Shown in pieces: positions 1 through 6,094 of a DNA stretch of 15,221 bases (positions are counted from its first letter, which is position 1; every line of letters starts with the position of its first letter). The notes under the pieces were generated by a model, which saw nothing but the letters and a program-made list of their open reading frames with translations, did no database searches and had not been told where the DNA came from. This DNA is from JAGMDK01 sp023128695 (GTDB taxonomy: Bacteria > Planctomycetota > Phycisphaerae > UBA1845 > Fen-1342). The position numbers and the translations under genes are program-made. Location: NCBI GenBank assembly GCA_030628805.1, contig DAOVQG010000088.1:1-15221 (forward strand), written 5' to 3'.

Positions 1-1
1 C

Positions 2-205
2 CATGAGATCGACAAGGTATGTCTCTCCGGCGGCTGTTTCGCGAATCGCCGGCTATTGACGCGGCTGGTCGATTTGCTGGAAGCGGCCGGCCTGCAAGTT
101 CTTTATCACCGGCACGTGCCGTGCGGCGACGGGGGCTTGTCGCTGGGGCAGGCCCTGGCCGCGGCGTGGCAGCTTGGCAGTGTGGCACCGGCATCCTGCC
201 GGTGA
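2..205 (+). CDS. hypF: HypF carbamoyltransferase, C-terminal end (5' partial)
   Basis: Reading frame 2 is open from the window edge to a TGA at 203-205 and encodes 67 residues. It contains the HypF C-terminal signature: a VCLSGGCFANRRLL stretch followed by RLVDLLEAAGLQVLYH and CGDGGLSLGQALAA. In the family this is the YrdC/Kae1-like carbamoyl-transfer domain that hands the carbamoyl group to HypE to make the CN ligands of [NiFe]-hydrogenase. The start lies outside the window. The last codons (GSVAPASCR, then stop) do not look like HypF and are encoded by a dispersed palindromic repeat at 182-204, so the natural C terminus appears replaced by repeat sequence. Another ORF starting at 19 in a different frame is a shadow. 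Identification is from motif recognition; whether other hyp genes lie upstream cannot be seen. Confidence 0.85.
   Translation, partial: HEIDKVCLSGGCFANRRLLTRLVDLLEAAGLQVLYHRHVPCGDGGLSLGQALAAAWQLGSVAPASCR
182..204. repeat. Dispersed palindrome forming the hypF stop
   Basis: CACCGGCA (186-193) and TGCCGGTG (197-204) pair perfectly around a 3-nt loop, preceded by GTGG. This is a variant of the unit present three more times, in opposite orientation, at 13815-13964. The TGA ending hypF begins inside this unit (203). Confidence 0.75.
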
Positions 206-215
206 AACGGCTCCC

Positions 216-233
216 GCGGGGGCCGGCCGCTAC
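216..233 (-). repeat. Half copy of the GTAGCGGCCGG repeat family
   Basis: Read on the minus strand this is GTAGCGGCCGGCCCCCGC, nearly the same as the start of the repeat at 6184-6209. The rest of 206-348 shows no convincing gene; a short AGCACA/TGTGCT hairpin at 265-282 lacks a T-run. Confidence 0.5.
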
Positions 234-348
234 ATCGCCGACACGCTCGACGACGGGCGTGTAGAGCACACGTAACTGTGCTGGTGCGTGAATCCTTTCT
301 CGCACCCCTCTCGTCATGACTCGTGGGTTCGGGCTTCTGTGGAATTGA

Positions 349-516
349 CGAGCGGTGCGCCGGAGATGTCATGCACCCATCAAAGAAAGCAATGAGGTGC
401 GCCCTGGCGTGATCGTAGATTACGGTTACAATGGCGGCATCGTGCGATTCGAAGTCTTGCGGGCTTCCAAAGTGATCGAAAAGACCAATGAGATGCAATT
501 CGCCGTAGGCGCGTGA
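349..516 (+). pseudogene. DUF2283-like protein remnant
   Basis: After an in-frame TGA at 346-348 the frame reads through to a TGA at 514-516. The residues APIKESNEVRPGVIVDYG, then GGIVRFEVLRASK, match the C-terminal half of small DUF2283 proteins, which usually have a pattern like 'EVxPGVIxDYDxxGxxxxxEILxAS'. The N-terminal half of that family (a Y-D-x-x-x-D-x-L-x-I strand pair) is not visible in frame; a decayed start with a frameshift near 345-370 is possible. The only in-frame initiator is a weak GTG at 355 without a ribosome binding site. DUF2283 genes are often beside toxin-antitoxin-like genes, as here. Function unknown; best taken as a broken gene. Confidence 0.5.
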
Positions 517-528
517 ACATCGGCCATA

Positions 529-550
529 TGCCACTGCTGTGCAAGCAGTG
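529..550. repeat. Single CACTGCT hairpin repeat
   Basis: CACTGCT (532-538) pairs with AGCAGTG (544-550) around 5 nt and is preceded by TGC. It is a diverged single arm of the repeat that occurs as perfect inverted pairs at 7312-7385 and 15119-15202. It lies just upstream of the small gene at 578. Confidence 0.6.
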
Positions 551-577
551 AGGAGAATCCACACGATAAACAGGTTT

Positions 578-811
578 ATGAAGAAGGCGAGTAAAAAAAC
601 CACCCAATCACGGATGTTGCCGGAGTACGATTTCAGCCAGGGGATCCGCGGGAAGTACGCCGTGCGCTATGCGGCCGGTACCAACGTGGTCGTGCTTTCG
701 CCGGACGTCGCCAAGCTGTTTCCGGATTCTGAGTCGGTGAATCGGGCCTTACGCGCTTGTGGGGAGATCATCCGCTCTCGGCCGCGCAAGAAAACGGCGC
801 GTACCAGGTAG
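578..811 (+). CDS. Small antitoxin-like conserved protein
   Basis: This 77-aa protein starts MKKASKKTTQSRMLPEYDFS and continues GIRGKYAVRYAAGTNVVVL, then SPDVAKLFPDSESVNRALR. I recognise the pattern 'PEYDFSxGxRGKYAxRYAxGxNVVVLxPDVAxxFPxSxxVNxALR' as a small protein common in cyanobacteria and planctomycetes, where it is usually paired with a toxin-like or other small gene; an antitoxin role is inferred from that context, not shown. The ATG at 578 is chosen over the in-frame ATG at 539, because the segment 539-577 is partly repeat sequence and the family starts near here. A weak AGGAGA lies at 550-555, rather far upstream. The C-terminal tail is rich in Arg and Lys. Any partner that lay downstream is missing: the next sequence is a truncated gene on the other strand. 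Confidence 0.65.
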   Translation: MKKASKKTTQSRMLPEYDFSQGIRGKYAVRYAAGTNVVVLSPDVAKLFPDSESVNRALRACGEIIRSRPRKKTARTR

Positions 812-819
812 AACAACGC

Positions 820-906
820 TTAACGAATCGAGCCGGTCACCAGGTATGGGACGCCCAACTGCTCGAGCGCTGCGACCACGAATCGGAGCAGTTCAGATTG
901 CTCCAT
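820..906 (-). pseudogene. Truncated nucleotidyltransferase (AbiEii-like), N-terminal stub
   Basis: Read on the minus strand from an ATG at 906, it encodes 28 residues, MEQSELLRFVVAALEQLGVP followed by YLVTGSIR, then TAA. The N terminus matches small nucleotidyltransferase-fold proteins in which 'LGVPYLVTGSIA' is followed by a nucleotide-binding and metal-binding 'YGEPRFTxDIDIV' motif; everything from that motif on is missing. The break sits 8 bases from the stop codon of the convergent gene at 578-811, suggesting a deletion or rearrangement joined the two. Its ATG overlaps the 3' end of the upstream gene (893-1108) by 14 bases, so it was translationally coupled to it. Too short to encode an active enzyme. 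Confidence 0.7.
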
Positions 907-1108
907 GCGACAACCTTCGGGCAGCCTCTGCTTGAACATGCCCCTCGTCCCAATCCGGATGCTCGGCCCGCAAGTGGCTAAGCAGCATCCGGCGGGCGGA
1001 GGCGAACAAGCCGCTGGCGATCGCCAGACGCTCCGCCCCGGTCATGCGTCGCAGGACGACGGCCATTTCGTCGTCAACCATCTCAATCTGTCCCACATCC
1101 AGACGCAT
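893..1108 (-). CDS. Small conserved protein paired with nucleotidyltransferase
   Basis: This is a 71-aa protein with the pattern EMAVVLRRMTGAERLAIASG, then SARRMLLSHLRAEHPDWDE and AARRLSHGAI at the end. I recognise it as a small conserved family found mainly in planctomycetes and cyanobacteria, usually encoded directly upstream of a nucleotidyltransferase-fold gene, as here. It has no named function that I know; an antitoxin or regulatory role for the pair is inference. It is mainly helical and charged with no membrane segment. A GAGGAG ribosome binding site (plus-strand 1113-1118) lies 4 bases upstream of the ATG, supporting this start. Its partner gene is truncated, so it may be an orphan. 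Confidence 0.75.
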   Translation of the reverse strand: MRLDVGQIEMVDDEMAVVLRRMTGAERLAIASGLFASARRMLLSHLRAEHPDWDEGHVQAEAARRLSHGAI

Positions 1109-1112
1109 TGAA

Positions 1113-1137
1113 CTCCTCTAGTAACTAACTCAGTATA
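1113..1137 (-). promoter_or_regulatory. RBS and possible -10 box for the 893-1108 gene
   Basis: On the minus strand, TATACT (1132-1137) is followed by GAGGAG (1113-1118) and then the ATG at 1108. The Shine-Dalgarno match is strong. The -10 call is weak because no clear -35 box is found at the right distance. Confidence 0.4.
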
Positions 1138-1167
1138 ACTTGTCACCAGTCGAGGGTCACCAAAGTT

Positions 1168-1219
1168 GGGAGGGCGAGGCTCCTGCCGAGCCGCGGCTCG
1201 CCGGGAGGCTCGCCCTCCC
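1168..1219. repeat. Palindromic GGGAGGGCGAGG dispersed repeat
   Basis: The two 25-base arms at 1168-1192 and 1195-1219 are reverse complements at 22 of 25 positions with a 2-base loop. The arm starts GGGAGGGCGAGGCTCCTGCC. This is a repeat type I associate with planctomycete genomes. It lies between the start of the divergently placed 893-1108 gene and the 3' end of the permease gene, where it could act as a terminator-like hairpin. Confidence 0.75.
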
Positions 1220-1253
1220 CAAGCGACGGACTTTTTCTGAACTTGCTCTAGCC

Positions 1254-1274
1254 GTCCGCCGCAAAAGTCCTGTA
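1254..1274 (+). repeat. Partial copy of the composite-repeat outer arm
   Basis: GTCCGCCGCAAAAGTC at 1254-1269 followed by a GTAGC at about 1272 matches the left outer arm of the composite elements at 12023-12160 and 14935-15071. The matching right arm is absent, so this is a truncated copy, immediately downstream of the 3' end of the permease gene. Confidence 0.6.
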
Positions 1275-1302
1275 GCTGCCGTGCTTTCATTCACGAACCG
1301 TA

Positions 1303-3009
1303 TCAGTACTCCAGCCGCTCGAAGTGCCGCGCCCCTACCCACAGACTGAACCCGGCCACCGCCACCCCCAACAGGAACAGCCCCGGCACCAGCCAACTCG
1401 CGAAATGCACCGCGTGCAGGCCCGCCTCCATGTTCCGGAACCCGTGCAAACCGATCAGTGCCAGGCCGGCCATCTCGACCCCCACGAATAACACGCTGAC
1501 AATCAGGTTGACGGTCCCGCCGAAGCCGGCCGCGATCCGGGCCGGGTTCCGCTGTCCGAGCATCGGGAAGCGTGCCCCCAGCCCCACTGACAAGCCCGAT
1601 AAACCCACGCAAATCCCGAGACAGACGACCAGTTGCGAGCGGGCCATCCCGCCCGGCAGTTGGAGCGCGTGGACCGCCAGCCCCATCACCAGGATGGCCG
1701 AGAGGCTGGTTACCGTCAGCGAGAAGATGAACTTCACCAATAGAATGGTGGACCGCCGCGTAGGCAACAATCCCAGCAGCCAAAGCTGCTGACTTTCGAG
1801 CGAGAGCAAGGGGTAGACGAACCGGCTGGTAAACGTTGCCAGAATCAGGCTCACCGTCGCCAGATTCAGGAACGCCAGCAGTGCCCGCAATCCCGGAGTG
1901 CCCAGATCCACCGGCAGCCGCTTGAGGTTGACGGCGTACACGACCAGCAAACCCATCATGATCACCATCTGGGTCCATTGCGTCGCGTCACGTGTGAAGC
2001 CGCGGAGGTCTTTCAACATCAGGTGCTTGAGCTTGGGCGGCAGATAGAAAAACAACGCCGAACACACTATGGCAGTGAAGTGCCCTTCCTGGACCAACGC
2101 CTGCACGCGGCCCTGTCGCGCCCGGCTGTAAGCCAGCGGCCACGTTCGTCCGATGATATTGACGGTCAGCCAAGCGAAGAAAACGCCCGTGAAGACCACT
2201 CCCGCCAAGTACACCCAGCTCGCGGTAGGGTTCTGCTCCACGGCGGCGACGATCCCCTTGGCCGACCAGGTGCTCGGCAGCAGCGGCTGCTTGGCCAGGC
2301 TCACGTGACTATAAAAAGTTCGCAGCCACTCCTCCGACACGTCGGCGTCACGCAGCATGCTCCAAGCCCAAATCGCCCCGGCCCCGAGAATCAGCCCGGC
2401 ACACCAGAAGACCACCGCCAGCGGTCGCCGAGGGGCCCACATCGCGACCGCCCACGCGACCAGCAGTCCGAACGTGGCGGGGAGGATGATGAAGGCGAGA
2501 AAATGTCCGATAAACAGCGGATAGTAGTACCAGGACACAGCCGTGTTCCTTGCCATGGCCATCATCAGCGGCACGCCCAAGAGCAGGAACGACCAGCTTG
2601 AGAGCAACATGCCCTCGACCCACTTCAGGCAAACCGTCTGCCGCGCCGGCACGGGCAGGGCCAACAAGAAACCGGCCTCCCGGCGGCCAAAAAGGCTTCC
2701 GAACGCCAGGATGGCGTTGGAAAACGCGAGCATCACCGCGAGCACGAGGAAAAAGTGGATGAAAATGTGCTGATTGGCCAGCACCGCCACCAACTCCCAC
2801 TCATCAATCTTTTGCAGTACGAGTGACAGCAGCCAATAGAGCGCCGCCCAGATCACGATCAGCAACACTATGATCGCGTACACCCGTACCGGAGCACCCC
2901 GGAGCTGTTGATCTAATGCGTTGCGGAGTTGCACCCCCCGAAAGCGCGCCAGGGTCGAAAGGTGTAACCGGGGCGTACCAGCGATGTCCGGATTGAGCCC
3001 TGCACTCAT
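1303..3009 (-). CDS. ABC-2-type membrane permease, putative exporter
   Basis: This 568-aa integral membrane protein has about twelve hydrophobic segments, with examples at residues 43-65 (VYAIIVLLIVIWAALYW), 82-107, 135-153, 161-191 and 197-219, and a further group from about 265 to the C terminus. Between the second and third segments, GSLFGRREAGFLLALPVPAR (residues 104-123) is like the cytoplasmic loop of ABC-2-type exporters, and is typical of large planctomycete permeases described as putative ABC exporters. No ATPase domain is present, and no ABC ATPase gene is visible beside it; the partner would lie elsewhere. The substrate is unknown. The start ATG at 3009 has only a weak AGGG upstream, so a slightly later start is possible. 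It is divergent from the isc operon, with 290 bases between the two starts. Confidence 0.75.
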   Translation of the reverse strand: MSAGLNPDIAGTPRLHLSTLARFRGVQLRNALDQQLRGAPVRVYAIIVLLIVIWAALYWLLSLVLQKIDEWELVAVLANQHIFIHFFLVLAVMLAFSNAILAFGSLFGRREAGFLLALPVPARQTVCLKWVEGMLLSSWSFLLLGVPLMMAMARNTAVSWYYYPLFIGHFLAFIILPATFGLLVAWAVAMWAPRRPLAVVFWCAGLILGAGAIWAWSMLRDADVSEEWLRTFYSHVSLAKQPLLPSTWSAKGIVAAVEQNPTASWVYLAGVVFTGVFFAWLTVNIIGRTWPLAYSRARQGRVQALVQEGHFTAIVCSALFFYLPPKLKHLMLKDLRGFTRDATQWTQMVIMMGLLVVYAVNLKRLPVDLGTPGLRALLAFLNLATVSLILATFTSRFVYPLLSLESQQLWLLGLLPTRRSTILLVKFIFSLTVTSLSAILVMGLAVHALQLPGGMARSQLVVCLGICVGLSGLSVGLGARFPMLGQRNPARIAAGFGGTVNLIVSVLFVGVEMAGLALIGLHGFRNMEAGLHAVHFASWLVPGLFLLGVAVAGFSLWVGARHFERLEY

Positions 3010-3112
3010 ACCCTGAGTTTAGTCCCAATCTCGACGACTTTCAGCCCAAGTCACTCGCGCAACTTGAACCTCTAGTGTAGTGATTCATGCAGATTGCGTC
3101 TTATCCTGGCCG

Positions 3113-3163
3113 GTGGGGCGGGTGTCCCTGCCCGCCAGTCGCGGGCACGGAGGCCCGCACCAC
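3113..3163. repeat. GTGGGGCGGG palindromic dispersed repeat
   Basis: Left arm 3113-3138 begins GTGGGGCGGGTGTCCCTGCC. The right part 3141-3163 is its reverse complement at 19 of 23 aligned positions. The left arm matches the left arm of the hairpin inside hscA (8420-8445) at 23 of 26 positions, so both are copies of one repeat family. It lies in the divergent region between the permease and iscR. Confidence 0.75.
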
Positions 3164-3230
3164 CTTGAATCAGGATGCGGCAATTATGAATCAGACCACT
3201 GGCCCGGCATTATCGGGCGGCCTGCATTTC

Positions 3231-3243
3231 CGATTTGAAATCG
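3231..3243. promoter_or_regulatory. Palindrome over the iscR -35 box, candidate operator
   Basis: CGATTT-G-AAATCG is a perfect 13-base palindrome that contains the -35 hexamer of the predicted promoter. An overlapping second inverted repeat, ATTTC (3226-3230) and GAAAT (3237-3241), is also present. An Rrf2-type regulator is encoded just downstream, so autoregulation through this site is a reasonable inference. The site does not obviously match the E. coli IscR type 1 consensus. Confidence 0.45.
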
Positions 3244-3263
3244 TACCGGTCCGATGCTATATT
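3235..3263 (+). promoter_or_regulatory. Sigma70-like promoter of the isc operon
   Basis: TTGAAA (3235-3240) and TATATT (3258-3263) are separated by exactly 17 bases. Transcription would start near 3270, giving a leader of about 30 bases before the ATG at 3300, which carries an AAGGAG ribosome binding site at 3286-3291. This is the best promoter match seen in the window. Confidence 0.65.
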
Positions 3264-3299
3264 CAGATACAAGCAAATAACTAAGAAGGAGCAGGTCGA

Positions 3300-3752
3300 A
3301 TGCTCTCGCTGACGAGAAAAACGGAATACGCTTTGATAGCCGTTTGTCACTTGGCCCACGTGGGGCAGAAGGTGGTCAGTGCGCGGGAGATCGCCGAGCA
3401 GCACGGGATGCCGCTGCCCCTGCTCATGAACGTGCTCAAGAAGCTCAATCGTACGGGACACGTCCGGTCGATCCGCGGCGCCCGGGGCGGGTATGTGCTC
3501 GCCGTCTCGCCGGAGGAGTTTACGCTGGACGCGCTGATCGAGGCCGTGGAGGGTCCGGTTCATCTGGTGCGTTGCACAAATGCGGACATAAACGGCCGCA
3601 AGTGCACGCTCGCCAATCCCTGCCCGATCCGGAAGTCGGTTCGTAAGGTTCACGAGTTGCTGCGCGAACTGCTGAACCGGATCACCGTGGCGGACTTCGC
3701 GTACGTCGAGCCGGAAGCGGCGCAAAGCTCAGCTAAGGCTGTTGCGCAATGA
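3300..3752 (+). CDS. iscR: Rrf2 family regulator, IscR-type
   Basis: The 150-aa protein has the Rrf2 layout: an N-terminal winged helix (LTRKTEYALIAVCHLA at residues 4-19, SIRGARGGYVLAVSP at 57-71), then a cysteine loop and a C-terminal dimerisation helix. Three cysteines, C92, C102 and C108 (RCTNADINGRKCTLANPC), match the three Fe-S-ligating cysteines of IscR (C92, C98 and C104 in E. coli), though the first gap is longer. So it probably binds a [2Fe-2S] cluster and senses Fe-S status to control this operon. An AAGGAG ribosome binding site 8 bases before the ATG fixes the start. Its TGA overlaps the iscS ATG by 4 bases (ATGA), so the two are coupled. The C-terminal tail (AAQSSAKAVAQ) is low-complexity. 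Another Rrf2 specificity (NsrR or CymR-like) is less likely given the neighbours. Confidence 0.88.
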   Translation: MLSLTRKTEYALIAVCHLAHVGQKVVSAREIAEQHGMPLPLLMNVLKKLNRTGHVRSIRGARGGYVLAVSPEEFTLDALIEAVEGPVHLVRCTNADINGRKCTLANPCPIRKSVRKVHELLRELLNRITVADFAYVEPEAAQSSAKAVAQ

Positions 3753-4957
3753 AGGTCTATCTAGACAACAACGCCACGACCCCGGTCGATCCGCTCGTTC
3801 TGGAGGCCATGTTGCCGTACTTCGTCGACAAGTTCGGCAACGCGGCCTCGCGCAATCACTCGTTCGGGTGGGAGGCGGAACAGGCCGTCGATGCGGCTCG
3901 CGCGCAGATCGCGGACCTGATCGGGGCCGACCCCAAGGAGATCATCTGGACCAGCGGCGCTACCGAGGGCAACAATATCGCGGTTAAGGGCGTGGCCGAG
4001 ATGTACGCCGACAAGGGCAGGCACATCATCACCCAGGTCACCGAGCACAAGGCGGTGATCGATCCGTGTAACTACGTTGGGAAACACGGCTATCGGGTCA
4101 CGTTCCTGCCGGTGGACCGCACAGGTCTTATTGATCTTCAGCAGTTGGCCGACGCCATCACGGACGACACGATCCTGGTCTCGATCATGCACGGCAATAA
4201 CGAGATCGGCACGCTCCAGCCGATCGCCCAGATCGGCCGGCTGTGCAAGGAGCGCGGCGTTTTTTTCCATACGGATTGTTGCCAGACCTTCGGCAAGGTG
4301 CCGCTCAACGTCGAGGAGATGGGGATCGACCTGCTGACCGCCAGCGGTCACAAGATTCACGGGCCCAAGGGCATCGGGGCGATGTACATTCGCCGCAAGC
4401 GGCCGCGCGTCCGCTGCGCGCCGCTCATCCACGGCGGCGGTCATGAGCGCGGGATGCGTTCCGGCACGCTCAATGTTCCGTGCATCGTAGGGATGGGCAG
4501 GGCGGCCGAGATTTGCGGGCGGCAGATGGATACCGAGCCGGCGCGGATCGCCGCCCTGCGTGATCGGCTCAAGAACGGCATACTCTCCCAGCTCGACGAG
4601 GTGTTCCTCAACGGCCATCCGACCGGGCGGACGCCGACGAATCTGAACCTCTCTTTCTCCTATGTCGAGGGGGAAAGTCTGATGATGGCGTTTGACGACA
4701 TCGCGGTTTCCAGCGGCTCGGCCTGCACGAGTGCCTCGCTCGAGCCGAGCTACGTACTCAAGGCACTCGGCGTCGGCGAGGAACTGGCCCACAGCAGCAT
4801 TCGCTTTTCCCTGGGACGCTTCAATACCGAGGAGGAAATCGACTACACGATCGAGCGCGTGGTCGCGGCGGTGAAACGGCTGCGCGAAATGAGCCCGCTC
4901 TACGAGTTGGCTCAGGAGGGTATCGACCTGAGCACGGTCAAGTGGGGTGAACATTGA
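3749..4957 (+). CDS. iscS: Cysteine desulfurase IscS/NifS
   Basis: The 402-aa PLP enzyme converts L-cysteine to alanine and a protein-bound persulfide, supplying sulfur to IscU. It starts MKVYLDNNATTPVDP, as in the family. The PLP lysine is K202 in ASGHKIHGPKG, and the catalytic cysteine is C326 in SSGSACTSASLEPSYVL; both positions are close to those of E. coli IscS (K206 and C328). TEHKAV (residues 98-103) and the HTDCCQTFGK stretch near 174-183 form other cofactor contacts. Length matches the family. It overlaps the regulator by 4 bases, and its TGA shares a base with the ATG of the next gene, so it lies within a coupled operon. NifS rather than IscS cannot be excluded from sequence alone, but no nif genes are nearby. 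Confidence 0.95.
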   Translation: MKVYLDNNATTPVDPLVLEAMLPYFVDKFGNAASRNHSFGWEAEQAVDAARAQIADLIGADPKEIIWTSGATEGNNIAVKGVAEMYADKGRHIITQVTEHKAVIDPCNYVGKHGYRVTFLPVDRTGLIDLQQLADAITDDTILVSIMHGNNEIGTLQPIAQIGRLCKERGVFFHTDCCQTFGKVPLNVEEMGIDLLTASGHKIHGPKGIGAMYIRRKRPRVRCAPLIHGGGHERGMRSGTLNVPCIVGMGRAAEICGRQMDTEPARIAALRDRLKNGILSQLDEVFLNGHPTGRTPTNLNLSFSYVEGESLMMAFDDIAVSSGSACTSASLEPSYVLKALGVGEELAHSSIRFSLGRFNTEEEIDYTIERVVAAVKRLREMSPLYELAQEGIDLSTVKWGEH

Positions 4958-5352
4958 TGAATGGGGCAGTGGAGAATTGGTTCACAATGGCTCATGACGC
5001 ACGCTTGGCCGCCCAGGATTGCATCGAGGGTGAGCATTATCGCAGCGCTGTCAGCCGCGCGTATTATGCTATGTTCTCGGCCGTCACTGGCGCGCTCATC
5101 AGCGTTGGTTTGGAGCCCCGGAAAGTGCGGGGTACTTGGCCACATACGCAACTGCCCATGATAGTAAGAAAGAATCTACGGGATAGGATTGGCCACTCAA
5201 GGGCGAAAGAAATTAAGCGGTTACTTACATATGCATATACCCACCGCACCATTGCAGACTATTATCCTGGCTGGACTGTGGATAGACCAGGCGCACAGCG
5301 AATATTAGCAGATACCGATGACGTTCTTAGAATCCTGGAGAACATACAGTGA
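4957..5352 (+). CDS. HEPN-domain protein inserted in the isc operon
   Basis: This 131-aa protein has HEPN-type features: NWFTMAHDARLAAQDCIEGE (residues 7-26), then HYRSAVSRAYYAMFSAVTG (27-45), the usual first two helices. R75-D-R-I-G-H80 fits the Rx4-6H pattern of HEPN ribonucleases, although its place in the fold is not certain, so activity is open. The ATG at 4957 shares its A with the iscS stop and is preferred over the TTG at 4954. The stop overlaps the next gene by 4 bases (GTGA). Base composition is clearly lower in GC than the neighbours: by hand count 82 of 180 bases at 5161-5340 are G or C, against 41 of 60 in an iscS segment (4321-4380). This suggests it came in by transfer. It is not part of known isc operons. 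A toxin-like or RNA-binding role is inferred only from the family. Confidence 0.75.
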   Translation: MNGAVENWFTMAHDARLAAQDCIEGEHYRSAVSRAYYAMFSAVTGALISVGLEPRKVRGTWPHTQLPMIVRKNLRDRIGHSRAKEIKRLLTYAYTHRTIADYYPGWTVDRPGAQRILADTDDVLRILENIQ

Positions 5353-5612
5353 ACACGATATCTCAACTTGAAATCGAGAAGTTGGTTCAGAATTACCTCG
5401 ATCAACACCGTGATGAATCGGCTGGTTATCGGTTGAATGTGGAACAAAACGCCGCGCGTCTGGATGGCGACTGGTGGTGTGTGGTCGTCGTTCCGGATCG
5501 CAACGGCGTTCGGGCTCATGATTACGCCGAACGAGTGACCGATATCGCAGAAAAGCTTCAGGATCAAGAGGAACTTAAGGTTCTCTTGGTGCCGGCGCTC
5601 GTGGATGATTGA
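5349..5612 (+). CDS. Hypothetical 87-aa protein next to HEPN gene
   Basis: I cannot assign a named family. The protein begins with a helical stretch (QLEIEKLVQNYLDQHRDES, residues 6-24), then a likely beta strand region around WWCVVVVPDR (42-51), another helix (AERVTDIAEKL) and a hydrophobic strand (KVLLVPALVDD). The WW-C-VVVVP segment looks conserved in similar small proteins that I associate with HEPN-type neighbours. It starts with GTG overlapping the HEPN stop (GTGA), so the two genes form a coupled pair, possibly toxin and antitoxin. It shares the lower GC of its partner, at least in its first part. It has no transmembrane segment or signal peptide. The gap to iscU is 48 bases. Confidence 0.65.
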   Translation: MNTISQLEIEKLVQNYLDQHRDESAGYRLNVEQNAARLDGDWWCVVVVPDRNGVRAHDYAERVTDIAEKLQDQEELKVLLVPALVDD

Positions 5613-5660
5613 TCATTCGCGATGCGTTAGAAAGTGCATTCGCAGTGGAAGGATACTCGC

Positions 5661-6083
5661 ATGGCATACAATAATAAGCTCATCGACCACTTTCAAAATC
5701 CCCGCAACGTCGGGTCGCTTGATCGTGATGATCCGAACGTCGGGACCGGGATCGTCGGGGCGCCCGAGTGCGGCGACGTCATGAAACTCCAGATTCAGGT
5801 CGATGACAACGACAATATCATCGATGCGAAGTTCAAGACCTTCGGCTGCGGCTCGGCGATCGCCTCCAGCTCGCTGGCGACCGAATGGATCAAGGGCCGC
5901 AAGCTGGACGAGGCCCTGGAAATCAAGAACACCGACATCGTCCAGGAGTTGGCTTTGCCACCGGTGAAGATACATTGCAGTGTGCTGGCCGAGGACGCGG
6001 TCCGCGCCGCCGTCGCGGACCTAAAGGCCAAGGCGGCCCGCAAGAAGCAGGAGAATACGGAGGCTGCCCCGGCGGCGCAATGA
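5661..6083 (+). CDS. iscU: Fe-S cluster scaffold IscU
   Basis: The 140-aa scaffold protein assembles [2Fe-2S] clusters from sulfur given by IscS. Key residues fall exactly at the E. coli positions: C37 and D39 in PECGD, C63 in FGCGSAIASS, C106 in VKIHCSVLA, and the LPPVK motif (99-103) that the chaperone HscA binds. The sequence after residue 120 is an extra charged tail (KAKAARKKQENTEAAPAAQ) beyond the usual end near 128 residues. The ATG at 5661 is chosen over the in-frame GTG at 5634 because the conserved MAYNNKLIDHFQNPRNVG start follows it and GGAAGGA (5647-5653) lies 7 bases upstream. It is separated from iscS by the HEPN pair, unlike the adjacent iscS-iscU order found in Proteobacteria, and from iscA by a repeat cluster. 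Confidence 0.95.
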   Translation: MAYNNKLIDHFQNPRNVGSLDRDDPNVGTGIVGAPECGDVMKLQIQVDDNDNIIDAKFKTFGCGSAIASSSLATEWIKGRKLDEALEIKNTDIVQELALPPVKIHCSVLAEDAVRAAVADLKAKAARKKQENTEAAPAAQ

Positions 6084-6094
6084 CGAAGTAAGAA

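Noticed and set aside
19..264. An 81-aa plus-strand open frame at the window start
   Set aside because: It is out of frame with the clear HypF C terminus (2-205) and runs through two dispersed repeats; the protein is low-complexity Arg/Gly/Ala.
265..282. AGCACA/TGTGCT hairpin as a hypF terminator
   Set aside because: The stem is only 6 bases and no T-run follows; it could be chance.
905..1111. Plus-strand open frames at 757-981 and 905-1111
   Set aside because: They are antisense to the conserved small gene at 893-1108 and the truncated nucleotidyltransferase, which have recognisable sequence and a ribosome binding site.
1157..1978. A 273-aa minus-strand open frame overlapping the permease in another frame
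   Set aside because: The permease frame has clear transmembrane segments; this one is Gly/Arg/Ala-rich and crosses a palindromic repeat.
3761..4954. A 397-aa minus-strand open frame opposite iscS
   Set aside because: It is the codon shadow of iscS in GC-rich DNA, with no motif of any family and Arg/Asp-rich composition.
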